Assembly: GCF_000332235.1 (NCBI RefSeq)
Contig: NZ_CM001775.1
Location: forward strand, 188,713 to 252,712
DNA length: 64,000 bases
Direction: 5' to 3'
DNA from: Geminocystis herdmanii PCC 6308
GTDB lineage: Bacteria > Cyanobacteriota > Cyanobacteriia > Cyanobacteriales > Cyanobacteriaceae
The first letter of the stretch is position 1. Every line of letters begins with the position of its first letter. Both the position numbers and the translations under genes were made by a program. Positions 55,001 through 63,957 of the stretch are shown in pieces. The notes under the pieces were generated by a model. That model saw only the letters and a list, made by a program, of their open reading frames with translations. It searched no databases and had not been told where the DNA came from.

Positions 55001-55984
55001 ATGTTTACTCAAACTAATCAAAAAACAGTACCCGTAACGGTTTTAACTGGTTATTTAGGTGCAGGAAAAACTACTTTACTTAATCATATCCTTACCTATG
55101 AACACGGCAAAAAAGTTGCTGTTATTGTCAATGAATTTGGAGAGGTTGGCATTGATAATCAATTAGTAATTTCTGCTGATGAAGAAATTTTCGAGATGAA
55201 TAACGGTTGTATCTGTTGTACCGTTAGGGGAGATTTAATGCGCATCATTGGTAATTTACTCAAAAGACGAGACAAATTTGATCACCTTGTGATTGAAACT
55301 ACAGGATTAGCTGATCCTGCTCCTGTAATACAAACTTTTTTTGTGGATGAAGATTTGAAGTCAGAGTTACTTTTAGATGCGGTGGTGACGGTGGTTGATA
55401 CTAAACATATTCATCAACATTGGGATGCTGAGGAGGCACAAGAACAAATTGCTTTTGCTGATATTATTTTACTGAATAAAACCGATTTAGTAAGCGTTGA
55501 GGAGTTAGAAGACTTAGAAAGACGTATTCGAGATATGAATGCCATCGCTAAAATTTATCGTACTCAGAATGCTAATATTAGTATGGATAGTATTTTAGGA
55601 GTTCGATCGTTCGATTTACAAAAAGCCTTAGAAATTGATCCTAATTTCCTTGCTGAAGATGCTCACGAACACGATGAATCAGTGTATTCTGTGGCTATTG
55701 TAGAGTCTGGAAAAGTTGATTTAGATAAGTTGCACAGTTGGATGACAGAATTATTGCGCACTCAAGGTACAGATATTTTTCGCATGAAAGGCATTTTAAA
55801 TGCAGAAGACATTAAGGAAAGAGTAGTTTTTCAAGGGGTACATATGTTGTTTGATGTAACGCTCGATCGACCTTGGAAAACAGAAGAAACTCCTAAAAAT
55901 GAATTAATATTTATCGGGCGTAATTTAGATGAAAAGCAGTTAAAAGAGGATTTTAGAGGGTGTCTAATAGAGGTTGCCTCATAG
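55001..55984 (+). CDS. COG0523 (CobW/ZNG1-like) metal-chaperone GTPase
   Basis: 327 residues. G1 is TGYLGAGKTTLLNHIL (residues 16-31), and the CxCC metal motif NGCICCTVRGDL is at 69-80. G3 is EFGEVGID- and TTGLADPAP-type, and G4 is LLNKTDLV. The C-terminal CobW_C domain includes DIFRMKGILNAED. COG0523 proteins insert zinc or cobalt into client enzymes. There is no histidine-rich loop beyond DAHEHDE, so Zn or Co cannot be told apart. The stop codon falls on the end of a repeat shared with about 2690. A WD40 gene follows. Confidence 0.9.
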   Translation: MFTQTNQKTVPVTVLTGYLGAGKTTLLNHILTYEHGKKVAVIVNEFGEVGIDNQLVISADEEIFEMNNGCICCTVRGDLMRIIGNLLKRRDKFDHLVIETTGLADPAPVIQTFFVDEDLKSELLLDAVVTVVDTKHIHQHWDAEEAQEQIAFADIILLNKTDLVSVEELEDLERRIRDMNAIAKIYRTQNANISMDSILGVRSFDLQKALEIDPNFLAEDAHEHDESVYSVAIVESGKVDLDKLHSWMTELLRTQGTDIFRMKGILNAEDIKERVVFQGVHMLFDVTLDRPWKTEETPKNELIFIGRNLDEKQLKEDFRGCLIEVAS

Positions 55985-56113
55985 TCTTTTGATGGAGATA
56001 AGGTGTTAGGTATTAGGTAAAAGAATGAAAAATCAAAGTTTTGAAGATTTGTATAATATACCTAGCTAACAACTGGTTTTAAAGAAAATAAGGGCAAAAT
56101 CCTAAATAATTCG

Positions 56114-57130
56114 ATGTTAGAATTAGAATACAAAACAGAATTAGAAGAATATATTACCGCCCTAAGTTGGTCAAAAGATGGTACATTAGCGGTAAGTTCG
56201 GCAGGAGGAGAGGTGATGATATTTACCGATAAACCTCAACTAATTTTAACCGCCAATGAACACAAAAATTCGATCGACTGCTTAGACTTTTCTGCTGATA
56301 GTCAATATTTAGCAGTAGGAGGGCAAGATGGTCAAGTCAGAATTTGGGAATCATCCACGTTACAATTAATTGATACCTTGAATTGGGGTAAACAATGGCT
56401 AGAAAATTTAGCATGGCATCCCCAACAAAATCATCTTGCTTTTAGTCAAGGGCGCTATGTACAAATTTGGGATATAACAACTCAAGAAATTATTACTACC
56501 TTACCCTTTGAAAATTCCTCTGTGTTAGATTTAGCATGGAATCCCAACGGGCAACTTTTGGCAGTGGCAGGAAATGGAGGAGTTAAAATTTGGGAAGCAA
56601 ACAACTGGGATGATGATGCATTTTACATCGAAACCGATGCCGCCGCTCTAAAAATTGCATGGTCAAAAGATGGAGAATATTTAGCCATAAGTTCCTTAGA
56701 TAATATCATTTTTGTGTGGGGAGGAGGAAATTTAGTGCCTTGGCGATTGTCTGGATTTAGAGGCAAAATTCGTAACCTTACTTGGTCACAAAAATCCACA
56801 GGAATAGCACCTATTTTAGCCATTAGTACGATGGAAAATATAATTATATGGGAAAAAGCTGAAAACGAAAAACAAGGGTGGAATGGCTCAATTTTAAAGG
56901 GCAATTATGGTAAAATTCAAGACTTACAATTTCATCCTGACAACTTTTTATTAGTGAGTGGATGCAATCAAGGTAATTTATTATTATGGGAAAATAGGAA
57001 AAATTTAAGACAAAATTTAAAAGAAATAGCTGGAGGTTTTTCTTGTTTAAAATGGAATATTTCAGGACAGAAACTAGCTACAGGTAGCAATCGAGGTGAA
57101 ATAGTTATTTTTAGAAAAACAGAAATATAG
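56114..57130 (+). CDS. WD40 repeat protein
   Basis: 338 residues made of about seven WD40 blades. Repeats with internal NSIDCLDFSADSQYLAVGG, VRIWESSTLQL, VLDLAWNPNGQLLAVAG, VKIWEANNW and LAWHPQQNHLAFSQ can be seen. It should form one beta-propeller, a protein-interaction platform, and has no signal peptide or other domain. It lies 129 bp downstream of the COG0523 GTPase on the same strand. The pairing may be functional (a GTPase and a scaffold), as I recall it from other cyanobacteria, but this is inference. Confidence 0.85.
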   Translation: MLELEYKTELEEYITALSWSKDGTLAVSSAGGEVMIFTDKPQLILTANEHKNSIDCLDFSADSQYLAVGGQDGQVRIWESSTLQLIDTLNWGKQWLENLAWHPQQNHLAFSQGRYVQIWDITTQEIITTLPFENSSVLDLAWNPNGQLLAVAGNGGVKIWEANNWDDDAFYIETDAAALKIAWSKDGEYLAISSLDNIIFVWGGGNLVPWRLSGFRGKIRNLTWSQKSTGIAPILAISTMENIIIWEKAENEKQGWNGSILKGNYGKIQDLQFHPDNFLLVSGCNQGNLLLWENRKNLRQNLKEIAGGFSCLKWNISGQKLATGSNRGEIVIFRKTEI

Positions 57131-57252
57131 CTTAAAAATTTATCTCTAATTTAGTAGAAATATCTTTGCGTCTTTGCGTCTTTGCGTGACAAAAATAACA
57201 ATAAACATGGGGAAAAAGCCTATAATTTAATCATAAAAGTAGATTGAGTTTT

Positions 57253-58458
57253 ATGATTGAGCAACTTTTTGGCAAAAAAAACGATTCTCCCTATACCATT
57301 CGTTGGCATGAAAAAATAGCAGAAATTCCTCAAACAGCTTGGGATGCTATGGCGTTACCCCTTGCGACTCCCTTTTTAGAGTGGGAATGGTTGCATAATT
57401 TGGAAACATCAGGAAGCGTCAAACCGCGCACGGGTTGGCAACCTTGTCATTTAACAGTTTGGCATAATCATAATTTGATTGGCGCAGCCCCATTATATAT
57501 CAAAGGTCACAGTTACGGTGAATTTGTCTTTGATCATCAATGGGCAGATTTAGCACATCGTTTAGGTATTCAATACTATCCCAAAATGTTGGGTATGACT
57601 CCCTTTACTCCTGCGGTGGGTTATCGTTTCTTAATTGCAGAGGGTGAAGATGAGTCTAAAATTACCGAAATGATGGTGAATGCCATCGATCATTTTTGCA
57701 TAAAAAATAAACTGTCTGGATGTAATTTTTTATACGTTGATCCTCAATGGCAAACGGTTATTAGTCAATTTGGCTTCACTGCTTGGATGCACCACAGTTA
57801 TATTTGGAGTGATAAAAATTTTAATAATTTCGATGATTATTTAAGAATATTTAACTCAGATCAACGTAAGAATATTAAGCAAGAAAGAAAAGCAGTTACA
57901 AAGGCAGGTTTAGTCACAAAAAATCTGGTAGGGGAAGAAATTGATCATTATTTATACCCTTATATCTACAAGTTTTATAACAACACTTGCGATAAATTTT
58001 ATTGGGGCAGTAAATATTTAACTAAACAATTTTTTGAACAACTTTATCCTAACTATAGTCATCGATTAATGTTAGTAGTTGCTCATAGAGAAGATAATGA
58101 TCATATTCCTGTAGGAATGTCTTTTTGTATCCGAAAAGGAGAGAATTTATATGGTAGATATTGGGGCAGTTTAGCTGAATATAATTGCCTTCATTTTGAG
58201 ACTTGTTACTATAAACCCATCGAGTGGGGCATCACTGAAGGTATTAAAATGTATGATCCTGGGGCGGGGGGCTCTCATAAAAAGAGGCGCGGTTTTCCTG
58301 CGACTGCTAACCACAGTATGCACCGTTTTTATAATCCTCGTATGAGTAGTATTTTACGTCATTATATCGATGAAATTAATATAGGTACGATCGAAGAAAT
58401 CAAGGCTATTAATAATGATTTACCTTTTACTAAAAAAGAGATTAATTTAGGAATTTAG
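57253..58458 (+). CDS. COG3146 family protein (peptidoglycan biosynthesis/recognition, GNAT-like)
   Basis: About 401 residues. WDAMALPLATPFLEWEWLHNLE, TGWQPCHLTVWHNHNLIGAA, FDHQWADLAHRLGIQYYPKM and the C-terminal FYNPRMSSILRHYIDEIN are typical of COG3146/DUF482. The fold is FemX-like with two GNAT domains. The motif AGGSHKKRRGFPATANHS is highly conserved. Proposed roles are aminoacyl or acyl transfer, but none is proven. I used the ATG at 57,253 instead of an upstream TTG. Confidence 0.85.
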   Translation: MIEQLFGKKNDSPYTIRWHEKIAEIPQTAWDAMALPLATPFLEWEWLHNLETSGSVKPRTGWQPCHLTVWHNHNLIGAAPLYIKGHSYGEFVFDHQWADLAHRLGIQYYPKMLGMTPFTPAVGYRFLIAEGEDESKITEMMVNAIDHFCIKNKLSGCNFLYVDPQWQTVISQFGFTAWMHHSYIWSDKNFNNFDDYLRIFNSDQRKNIKQERKAVTKAGLVTKNLVGEEIDHYLYPYIYKFYNNTCDKFYWGSKYLTKQFFEQLYPNYSHRLMLVVAHREDNDHIPVGMSFCIRKGENLYGRYWGSLAEYNCLHFETCYYKPIEWGITEGIKMYDPGAGGSHKKRRGFPATANHSMHRFYNPRMSSILRHYIDEINIGTIEEIKAINNDLPFTKKEINLGI

Positions 58459-58595
58459 TATTGTTAGTTATCCCATTAAAATAATTATTGGTATTTTTTT
58501 AGTTCCTAATTTTATCCTTAACTCTTAATATTATCCTTAACTAAATTTAGTTTGTAAAAAATACGAATATTTGCTAGTAAAACTCTTGACAAATA

Positions 58596-58690
58596 TTGAA
58601 AAATAAGTTAAAATTAAGGTATAATAAATAAAAGCCACCTTTTCTTGAGCCGTAGCGCTTGGGGGGAGGTGGCTTGTCCATTTTTATGTC
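58596..58690 (+). ncRNA. Candidate small RNA with promoter, 58,632 to about 58,688
   Basis: A promoter-like pair TTGAAA (58,596-58,601) and TATAAT (58,620-58,625) with an 18-nt spacer precedes a hairpin. The hairpin begins AAGCCACCT (58,632-58,640) and is closed by AGGTGGCTT (58,667-58,675), a perfect 9-bp stem around a GC-rich loop with AGCCGTAGCGCTTGGGGGG. TCCATTTTTAT follows. In AT-rich DNA this GC-rich block stands out. It may be a ~57-nt sRNA or a leader/terminator of the neighbours. I do not recognise the family. Confidence 0.5.
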
Positions 58691-58837
58691 AAACTCAGAT
58701 GATTAAGTATCGGTAGTTCATCAAATAAATGATAGCCTGATCATAATAACTCTTGGAAAGGTTTTTTAACTCTTTGTTGTCAATTGTCAGTTTCTTTCGT
58801 ATCATTTGAGTATAGAATAATCACTAAATTTAAAATT

Positions 58838-59299
58838 ATGACAATTACTGAACCAATTTCCGAAGATATAGATTTTGATGATCTCAATTTACCGAAAAAT
58901 AGTCATAAAGATGAAATTGAAACAGTAATCTATAGCTTAGAAGAAAATGATAGCGCGATGGTACAAGCTACGGAAGAAGGCTATATTTGGAAATTTCAAT
59001 ATGGTACGGTGGAAGTTTATGTACAGTTGACAGGGGAAAGTGATGAGGATTTATTCACTGTGTGGTCTGTAGTATTACCTTTACCTGCCAAAAATGAAGC
59101 ATTACTATTTCGTCAACTCATGGAATTAAATTGGAGTGGCACTTTTGAAACTTGTTTCTCTATTTTAAATAATCAAGTAGTCGTATCCGCTCAACGAACT
59201 GTAAATGATTTGTCTCCTGCGGAAATATCTCGATCGATCACCTTAGTAGCGACGATCGCCGATCAATATGACGAACCATTACAAGCACAATATTTATAG
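58838..59299 (+). CDS. YbjN domain-containing protein
   Basis: About 153 residues from MTITEPISEDIDFDD. The YbjN-like domain includes EGYIWKFQYGTVEVYVQLTG, LFTVWSVVLPLPAKNEALL and MELNWSGTFETCFSI, the same alpha/beta fold as type III secretion chaperones. In cyanobacteria YbjN-type proteins are widespread and of unknown exact role. The frame is open 18 codons upstream, but the ATG at 58,838 is the natural start. It is 14 bp upstream of the TPR gene, so probably one transcript. Confidence 0.82.
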   Translation: MTITEPISEDIDFDDLNLPKNSHKDEIETVIYSLEENDSAMVQATEEGYIWKFQYGTVEVYVQLTGESDEDLFTVWSVVLPLPAKNEALLFRQLMELNWSGTFETCFSILNNQVVVSAQRTVNDLSPAEISRSITLVATIADQYDEPLQAQYL

Positions 59300-59313
59300 A
59301 TTATTGATGATTT

Positions 59314-59829
59314 ATGGAGAAAACTTCATTTTCACAACGGGAATTTGAGCTAAAATATCAACAAGGTAAATCAGCTTTTGATAGTGGACGTTATCGTCTT
59401 AGTATGGAGAATTTAGAACAGGCTTGTAAACTAATTTCTCCCAACTCTCCTTTAGGGGGTGAAGTACAAATTTGGTTGGTTAATGCCTATGAAGCGGGAG
59501 GAGAATCCCCAAAAGCCCTGAGTTTGTGCGAAGAATTATTAAACCATCCCCATAAAGAAACCAAGCAACAAGCCAAACAGTTACTTTATATTATCAAAGC
59601 ACCGAAATTAAATCGTCCGAAAGAATGGATGACAGAAATTCCCGATCTTAATCATATTACCTCCAGTGCGCCCCAATATCAAAACGCCAGTAGTCCTAAT
59701 CGCAAAATCAAGCCCAAACGTCAAATTGAATTAGTGGATTTAAGTACGGTAAATAATAAAGATAATCAATTTATTTGGTTAGGCATTGGAATTACTACTA
59801 TTTCGATCGTAACCTTATTTCTTCTTTAA
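59314..59829 (+). CDS. TPR-like protein with C-terminal membrane anchor
   Basis: 171 residues. Residues 8-95 have two to three TPR-type helix pairs (QREFELKYQQGKSAFDSGRY, EVQIWLVNAYEAGGESPKAL). A basic Pro/Ser-rich linker (KIKPKRQIELVDLS) follows, and a single transmembrane helix closes the protein (FIWLGIGITTISIVTLFLL). It is tail-anchored, with the TPR part in the cytoplasm. It is downstream of the YbjN gene, a conserved cyanobacterial pairing as I recall. Function unknown. Confidence 0.75.
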   Translation: MEKTSFSQREFELKYQQGKSAFDSGRYRLSMENLEQACKLISPNSPLGGEVQIWLVNAYEAGGESPKALSLCEELLNHPHKETKQQAKQLLYIIKAPKLNRPKEWMTEIPDLNHITSSAPQYQNASSPNRKIKPKRQIELVDLSTVNNKDNQFIWLGIGITTISIVTLFLL

Positions 59830-60001
59830 CCTAACACCCTCCGGGTGAACGAAATTTTAGTTGGGAAGATAAATAGTTGGGTTTTTGAGTAACGAGTAAC
59901 GAGTAAGGAGTAATGAGTTAAGAAAACTCCAATCATCATGTATTGGAATAAAACCATGAACGTTCAAACAATTTAAGAACTTTTAATCTATGATTGTTAC
60001 C

Positions 60002-60216
60002 ACCTGAGTTCTACATAAAATCATCGGTTAAGATAAGGTATCGGAAAGGGTGTTAGGTATCAGGTAAAGATAAGGTAAAAAAGTTGAACAAAAATTGATT
60101 TTATCCAAATTAAATTAAGTAATTAATTGATCTAAACAAAGAAATTGTTAACCTGCAACCTGCCACCTGCCACCTGAAACCTATTAACCTCAAGAATTCT
60201 TTTATCGAACTGAGGT
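60002..60216. mobile_element. Inverted-repeat MITE, copy 4, flanked by GTTACC
   Basis: 215 bp. The left end is ACCTGAGTTCTACATAAAAT, and the right end ATTCTTTTATCGAACTGAGG plus T is the inverted partner. GTTACC lies immediately on each side, a 6-bp duplication. It is in the same orientation as copy 2 and has the AACCTGCCACCTGCCACCTG array. It is 480 bp upstream of ccmK2. Confidence 0.82.
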
Positions 60217-60696
60217 GTTACCAAGCTCTTTCTAGAGTAAAAAACTCATTACTTATTACTCATTACTTATTTCTCCTATCTACTGTCTCCTTACTCCTAT
60301 CTCCTACTCTCATCAAAATACTTTTTAAACAGACTTAATTAGTGATAAAACACAATAGATAATTTAAAAACCATTTAGTTTTATCTATTAATAAAAGACA
60401 GATAAAGAACTCGAATTGTACTTATTAAGAATCGTTAAGGAAAAGATTAATAAATATCATAGAGATTTATCTTGTCAAACGTACCATGCTTGTTTATGCT
60501 TATTGTAGATAGATTGAAAAATATCTTGAATGATCGCTCATTCATCAATAAAAGAAGTAAAAATACTCATTATTCACAAATTAACTAAGTTTTTTTAGAC
60601 ATTTTGTCGAAATTTTTTTGAGTAAATTAAAACTTTTTTTGAAGAGCTTTTGTTTCAATTTTAAGTAAATTTAGTGTATCAAGGAAAAAAAATAAA
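60217..60696 (+). promoter_or_regulatory. ccm operon upstream region
   Basis: 480 bp before ccmK2. Tandem TTACTCA-like repeats lie at 60,243-60,275, then AT-rich sequence. AAGGA is at 60,680-60,684 before the start codon. The promoter is expected in this region but no clear boxes are assigned. No gene is seen in 59,830-60,696. Confidence 0.45.
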
Positions 60697-61008
60697 ATGT
60701 CAATTGCAGTAGGAATGATCGAAACCCTTGGGTTTCCAGCAGTAGTAGAAGCGGCTGATGCTATGGTAAAAGCAGCTCGTGTAACCTTAGTTGGTTATGA
60801 AAAAATTGGTAGTGGTCGTGTTACCGTTATCATTCGTGGTGATGTATCAGAAGTACAGGCTTCCATCTCCGCAGGTATTGAGTCTGCCAACAGAGTAAGT
60901 GGAGGAGAAGTTCTTTCTACCCACATCATCGCTCGTCCTCACGAAAACCTCGAATATGTATTACCTATTCGTTATACCGAAGAAGTAGAACAATTCCGTA
61001 GTTATTAA
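60697..61008 (+). CDS. ccmK2: Carboxysome shell hexamer protein CcmK2
   Basis: 103 residues of one BMC domain: [40 protein letters not shown], then [19 protein letters not shown]. It forms hexameric shell facets with a central pore for metabolites such as bicarbonate and ribulose bisphosphate. The 103-residue length and place as first gene equal Synechocystis CcmK2. It is 101 bp upstream of the second ccmK gene. Confidence 0.96.
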   Translation: MSIAVGMIETLGFPAVVEAADAMVKAARVTLVGYEKIGSGRVTVIIRGDVSEVQASISAGIESANRVSGGEVLSTHIIARPHENLEYVLPIRYTEEVEQFRSY

Positions 61009-61109
61009 TCATCGACTTATAGTTGACTGAAATTAACCTTCAAAATTTAGAGATATTTAACTCTTAAATTATTGATTTATAAATTTTCCATAAAATAACC
61101 TAAAAAAAT

Positions 61110-61448
61110 ATGTCAATTGCAGTAGGAATGGTAGAAACTTTAGGGTTTCCCGCCGTAGTAGAAGCCGCCGACGCTATGGTTAAAGCGGCTCGTGTAACCT
61201 TAGTTGGTTATGAAAAAATTGGTAGTGGTCGTGTTACCGTTATCGTTCGTGGTGATGTATCTGAAGTACAAGCCTCTGTCAGTGCAGGAATTGAAAATGT
61301 TAAACGGGTAAAAGGTGGTCAAGTTTTATCTCACCACATTATCGCTCGTCCCCACGAAAACCTCGAATATGTATTACCTATTCGTTATACGGAAGAAGTA
61401 GAACAGTTCAGAGAAAGTATCAATCCTCGTCCTTTGGGCAGATCGTAA
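61110..61448 (+). CDS. ccmK1: Carboxysome shell hexamer protein CcmK1
   Basis: 112 residues of one BMC domain, about 90% identical to the first copy over residues 1-98 but with a longer C-terminal tail ([13 protein letters not shown]). The extended tail and the position are those of CcmK1. Differences such as [17 protein letters not shown] versus [17 protein letters not shown] lie on the outer helix. It is probably co-assembled with CcmK2 in the shell. It is 15 bp upstream of ccmL. Confidence 0.95.
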   Translation: MSIAVGMVETLGFPAVVEAADAMVKAARVTLVGYEKIGSGRVTVIVRGDVSEVQASVSAGIENVKRVKGGQVLSHHIIARPHENLEYVLPIRYTEEVEQFRESINPRPLGRS

Positions 61449-61463
61449 TCAGGAATTAAATTA

Positions 61464-61772
61464 ATGCAAATTGCCAAAGTGTGCGGTACAGTCGTTAGTA
61501 CTCACAAATCACGGACTTTAACGGGTGTCAAATTATTATTAGTACAGTTTTTGGATGCTGATGGTAATGCGTTACCAAATTATGAGGTAGCAGGAGACAC
61601 TGTGGGGGCTGGTATCAATGAATGGGTGCTTGTCACTCGTGGCAGTGCCGCCCGAAAAGAAACTGGTCATGAAGAACGTCCTGTGGATGCGATGGTAGTG
61701 GGCATTATAGATACTGTAACAACAACATCTGATCTGCTCTATAGCAAGAAAGATGCAGAAAGAATGTATTAA
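61464..61772 (+). CDS. ccmL: Carboxysome pentamer vertex protein CcmL
   Basis: 102 residues of the EutN/CcmL family: MQIAKVCGTVVSTHKS, LTGVKLLLVQFLDADG, then GAGINEWVLVTRGSAARKE. It forms pentamers that close the icosahedral corners. The length is typical. A short hydrophilic tail (DTVTTTSDLLYSKKDAERMY) completes it. The gap to ccmM is 148 bp. Confidence 0.96.
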   Translation: MQIAKVCGTVVSTHKSRTLTGVKLLLVQFLDADGNALPNYEVAGDTVGAGINEWVLVTRGSAARKETGHEERPVDAMVVGIIDTVTTTSDLLYSKKDAERMY

Positions 61773-61920
61773 ATACTCTATTTAGTATTTTTTAAAAAAT
61801 CTGTAAAAAGTAAAACAAAATCAATCTGTGAGGACAAATTAGGAGTTATTTAAGTTCTTTTTAACATCCTAATGGCTGTCCTTGAGAGATTAAATAAGAT
61901 AATTATTGTGGAGGTTTATA

Positions 61921-63957
61921 GTGAGCGTCCCCATTATGGCGGCTCCACCTACTCCTTGGTCAAAAAATTTAGCTGAACCAAGGGTGGATGATAGTGCTTA
62001 TGTTCATTCCTTCTCTAATTTAATTGGAGATGTGAAAGTGGGAGCAAATGTTTTGATTGCCCCGGGTACTTCCATTCGTGCTGATGAGGGTACACCTTTT
62101 CACATTGGTGATGGTAGTAATATTCAGGATGGGGTGGTAATTCATGGCTTAGAGCAGGGTAGAGTTCAAGGTGATGATGGTCAAGATTATTCTGTGTGGA
62201 TTGGGGAAGATTCTTGTATTACTCATTTAGCCTTGATTCATGGTCCTGCTTATGTGGGTAGCAAGTGTTTTATTGGTTTTCGATCGACCGTCTTTAATGC
62301 CAGAGTCGGAGATGGTTGTATTGTGATGATGCACGCGCTAATCCAAGATGTGGAAATTCCTGCGGGAAAATATGTTCCCTCTGGTGCAGTGATTACTAAT
62401 CAACAACAAGCCGATCGACTTCCAGATGTTCAACCTGAAGACCGAGAATTTGCAGCCCATGTCGTCCATATTAACGAAGCATTAGCGGCAGGTTATCACT
62501 GTGCGCAAAATAATGCTTGTATAAATGCCATCCGAGAAGAAAAAACTCCGATGAAATCCTCAACCCAAAATCAAACTAATGGTTATCAATCAGTAACTAA
62601 TATGAGTTTAAATACAGATATAATTAATCAGGTTCGATCGTTGTTAAGACAAGGTAACACTATTGGTGTAGAACACGCTAACCCTCGTCGTTTTAAAACC
62701 AAATCTTGGTTAAGTGCTCCTTTAAACGGTACTAACGAAAGTGCCATCTTAGCAGAATTAGGCAATATATTAAATGAATGTAGTGGTGAATATGTGCGTT
62801 TAATTGGGGTTGATCCTCAAGCAAAACGTAGAGTAGCCGAAGTTATTATTCAACGTCCGGGGGATGTTTCTGCTCCCGTTCAAGCTAGTAATGGTAACAC
62901 TGCTAAAGTAAATGCTAACAGTAATGGTCATGCACCTGTAAGCAATGGCAATGGTGATTTAGCTAGTGAAATTAAATCTTTAATCCAAAGTGGTTATAGT
63001 ATCGGTGTCGAATATGCTGATGCTCGTCGTTTTAAAACTAAATCATGGTTAACAGCGCCTAGTGTTAAAACTAGCTCTGTCAATGAAGCCATTAGCACTA
63101 TTCAAGGCTATTTAGCGGATTTAAGCGGTAATTATGTGCAACTGGTGGGAGTTGATCCTCAAGCTAAACGTCGTGTATCTCAGGTAATTATTCAACGTCC
63201 GGGAGAAACTGCCACGATCGCTAGTAATGGTAACGGTAAAGTTAGTTACCAAGCCCCCAGAAATAATGGTGGTGTAGCGGTGGCTAATAGTTCTTTGAGT
63301 GCAGAAGCGATCGCACAAGTTCGTAGTCTTTTATCTCAAGGTTATCGTATTGGTACAGAACACGCAGACGTGCGCCGTTTTAAGAGTAAGTCTTGGCAAA
63401 GTTGTTCTCCCATTCAAGGCACTAGCGAAGGTCAAGTAATTTCGGCTTTAGAGGCTTGTGTGCAAGATCATGCTGGGGAGTATGTGCGCTTAATCGGTAT
63501 CGATACCAACGCTAAACGCCGTGTATTAGAGATGATTATTCAACGCCCCGGGCAAACTAATCAAGGAACTTCTGTCACCAGTAATGGTAATTCTACTAAT
63601 CCTAGTAACTTAAAGGCGTTGTCTCTGGAGTCGGGCGGGTGGCCGAATAAGACTGCCACAAGCAATGCTTATACGACTACGAACAATGGTAGTAGTTCTC
63701 TGGATGCTAATACTTTAGCTCAAGTACGTTCTTTACTGTCTCAGGGTTATCGTATTGGTACAGAACACGCTGATGTGCGCCGTTTTAAAACTAAATCTTG
63801 GCAAAGTTGTTCACCCATTGACAGTAACAATGAAAGTCAAGTTATTTCGGCTTTACAAGGTTGTCTTCAAGAACACAGTGGGGAATATGTCCGTTTAATC
63901 GGTATTGATACCCAAGCTAAACGCCGTGTTTTAGAGGCTATCATTCAAAGACCATAA
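61921..63957 (+). CDS. ccmM: Carboxysome scaffold CcmM with gamma-carbonic anhydrase domain and four SSUL repeats
   Basis: 678 residues from the GTG at 61,921, set by a perfect GGAGG 6 nt upstream and the conserved start [16 protein letters not shown]. Residues 10-200 are a gamma-carbonic-anhydrase left-handed beta helix. His75, His102 and His107 (THLALIHG) are present, and so is the Cys194/Cys200 pair reported as needed for activity in Thermosynechococcus CcmM, so the domain may be active. Four Rubisco small-subunit-like (SSUL) repeats follow at about 233-313, 347-427, 461-543 and 594-678. They gather Rubisco. Cys pairs occur only in SSUL3 (495/513) and SSUL4 (630/648). Met211 (62,551) or Met228 (62,602) could start a short M35-like form. 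Confidence 0.96.
   Translation: MSVPIMAAPPTPWSKNLAEPRVDDSAYVHSFSNLIGDVKVGANVLIAPGTSIRADEGTPFHIGDGSNIQDGVVIHGLEQGRVQGDDGQDYSVWIGEDSCITHLALIHGPAYVGSKCFIGFRSTVFNARVGDGCIVMMHALIQDVEIPAGKYVPSGAVITNQQQADRLPDVQPEDREFAAHVVHINEALAAGYHCAQNNACINAIREEKTPMKSSTQNQTNGYQSVTNMSLNTDIINQVRSLLRQGNTIGVEHANPRRFKTKSWLSAPLNGTNESAILAELGNILNECSGEYVRLIGVDPQAKRRVAEVIIQRPGDVSAPVQASNGNTAKVNANSNGHAPVSNGNGDLASEIKSLIQSGYSIGVEYADARRFKTKSWLTAPSVKTSSVNEAISTIQGYLADLSGNYVQLVGVDPQAKRRVSQVIIQRPGETATIASNGNGKVSYQAPRNNGGVAVANSSLSAEAIAQVRSLLSQGYRIGTEHADVRRFKSKSWQSCSPIQGTSEGQVISALEACVQDHAGEYVRLIGIDTNAKRRVLEMIIQRPGQTNQGTSVTSNGNSTNPSNLKALSLESGGWPNKTATSNAYTTTNNGSSSLDANTLAQVRSLLSQGYRIGTEHADVRRFKTKSWQSCSPIDSNNESQVISALQGCLQEHSGEYVRLIGIDTQAKRRVLEAIIQRP

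Noticed and set aside
58586-58625. Promoter TTGACA (58,586) with TATAAT (58,620)
   Set aside because: The spacer would be 28 nt. The TTGAAA at 58,596 with an 18-nt spacer is a better fit.
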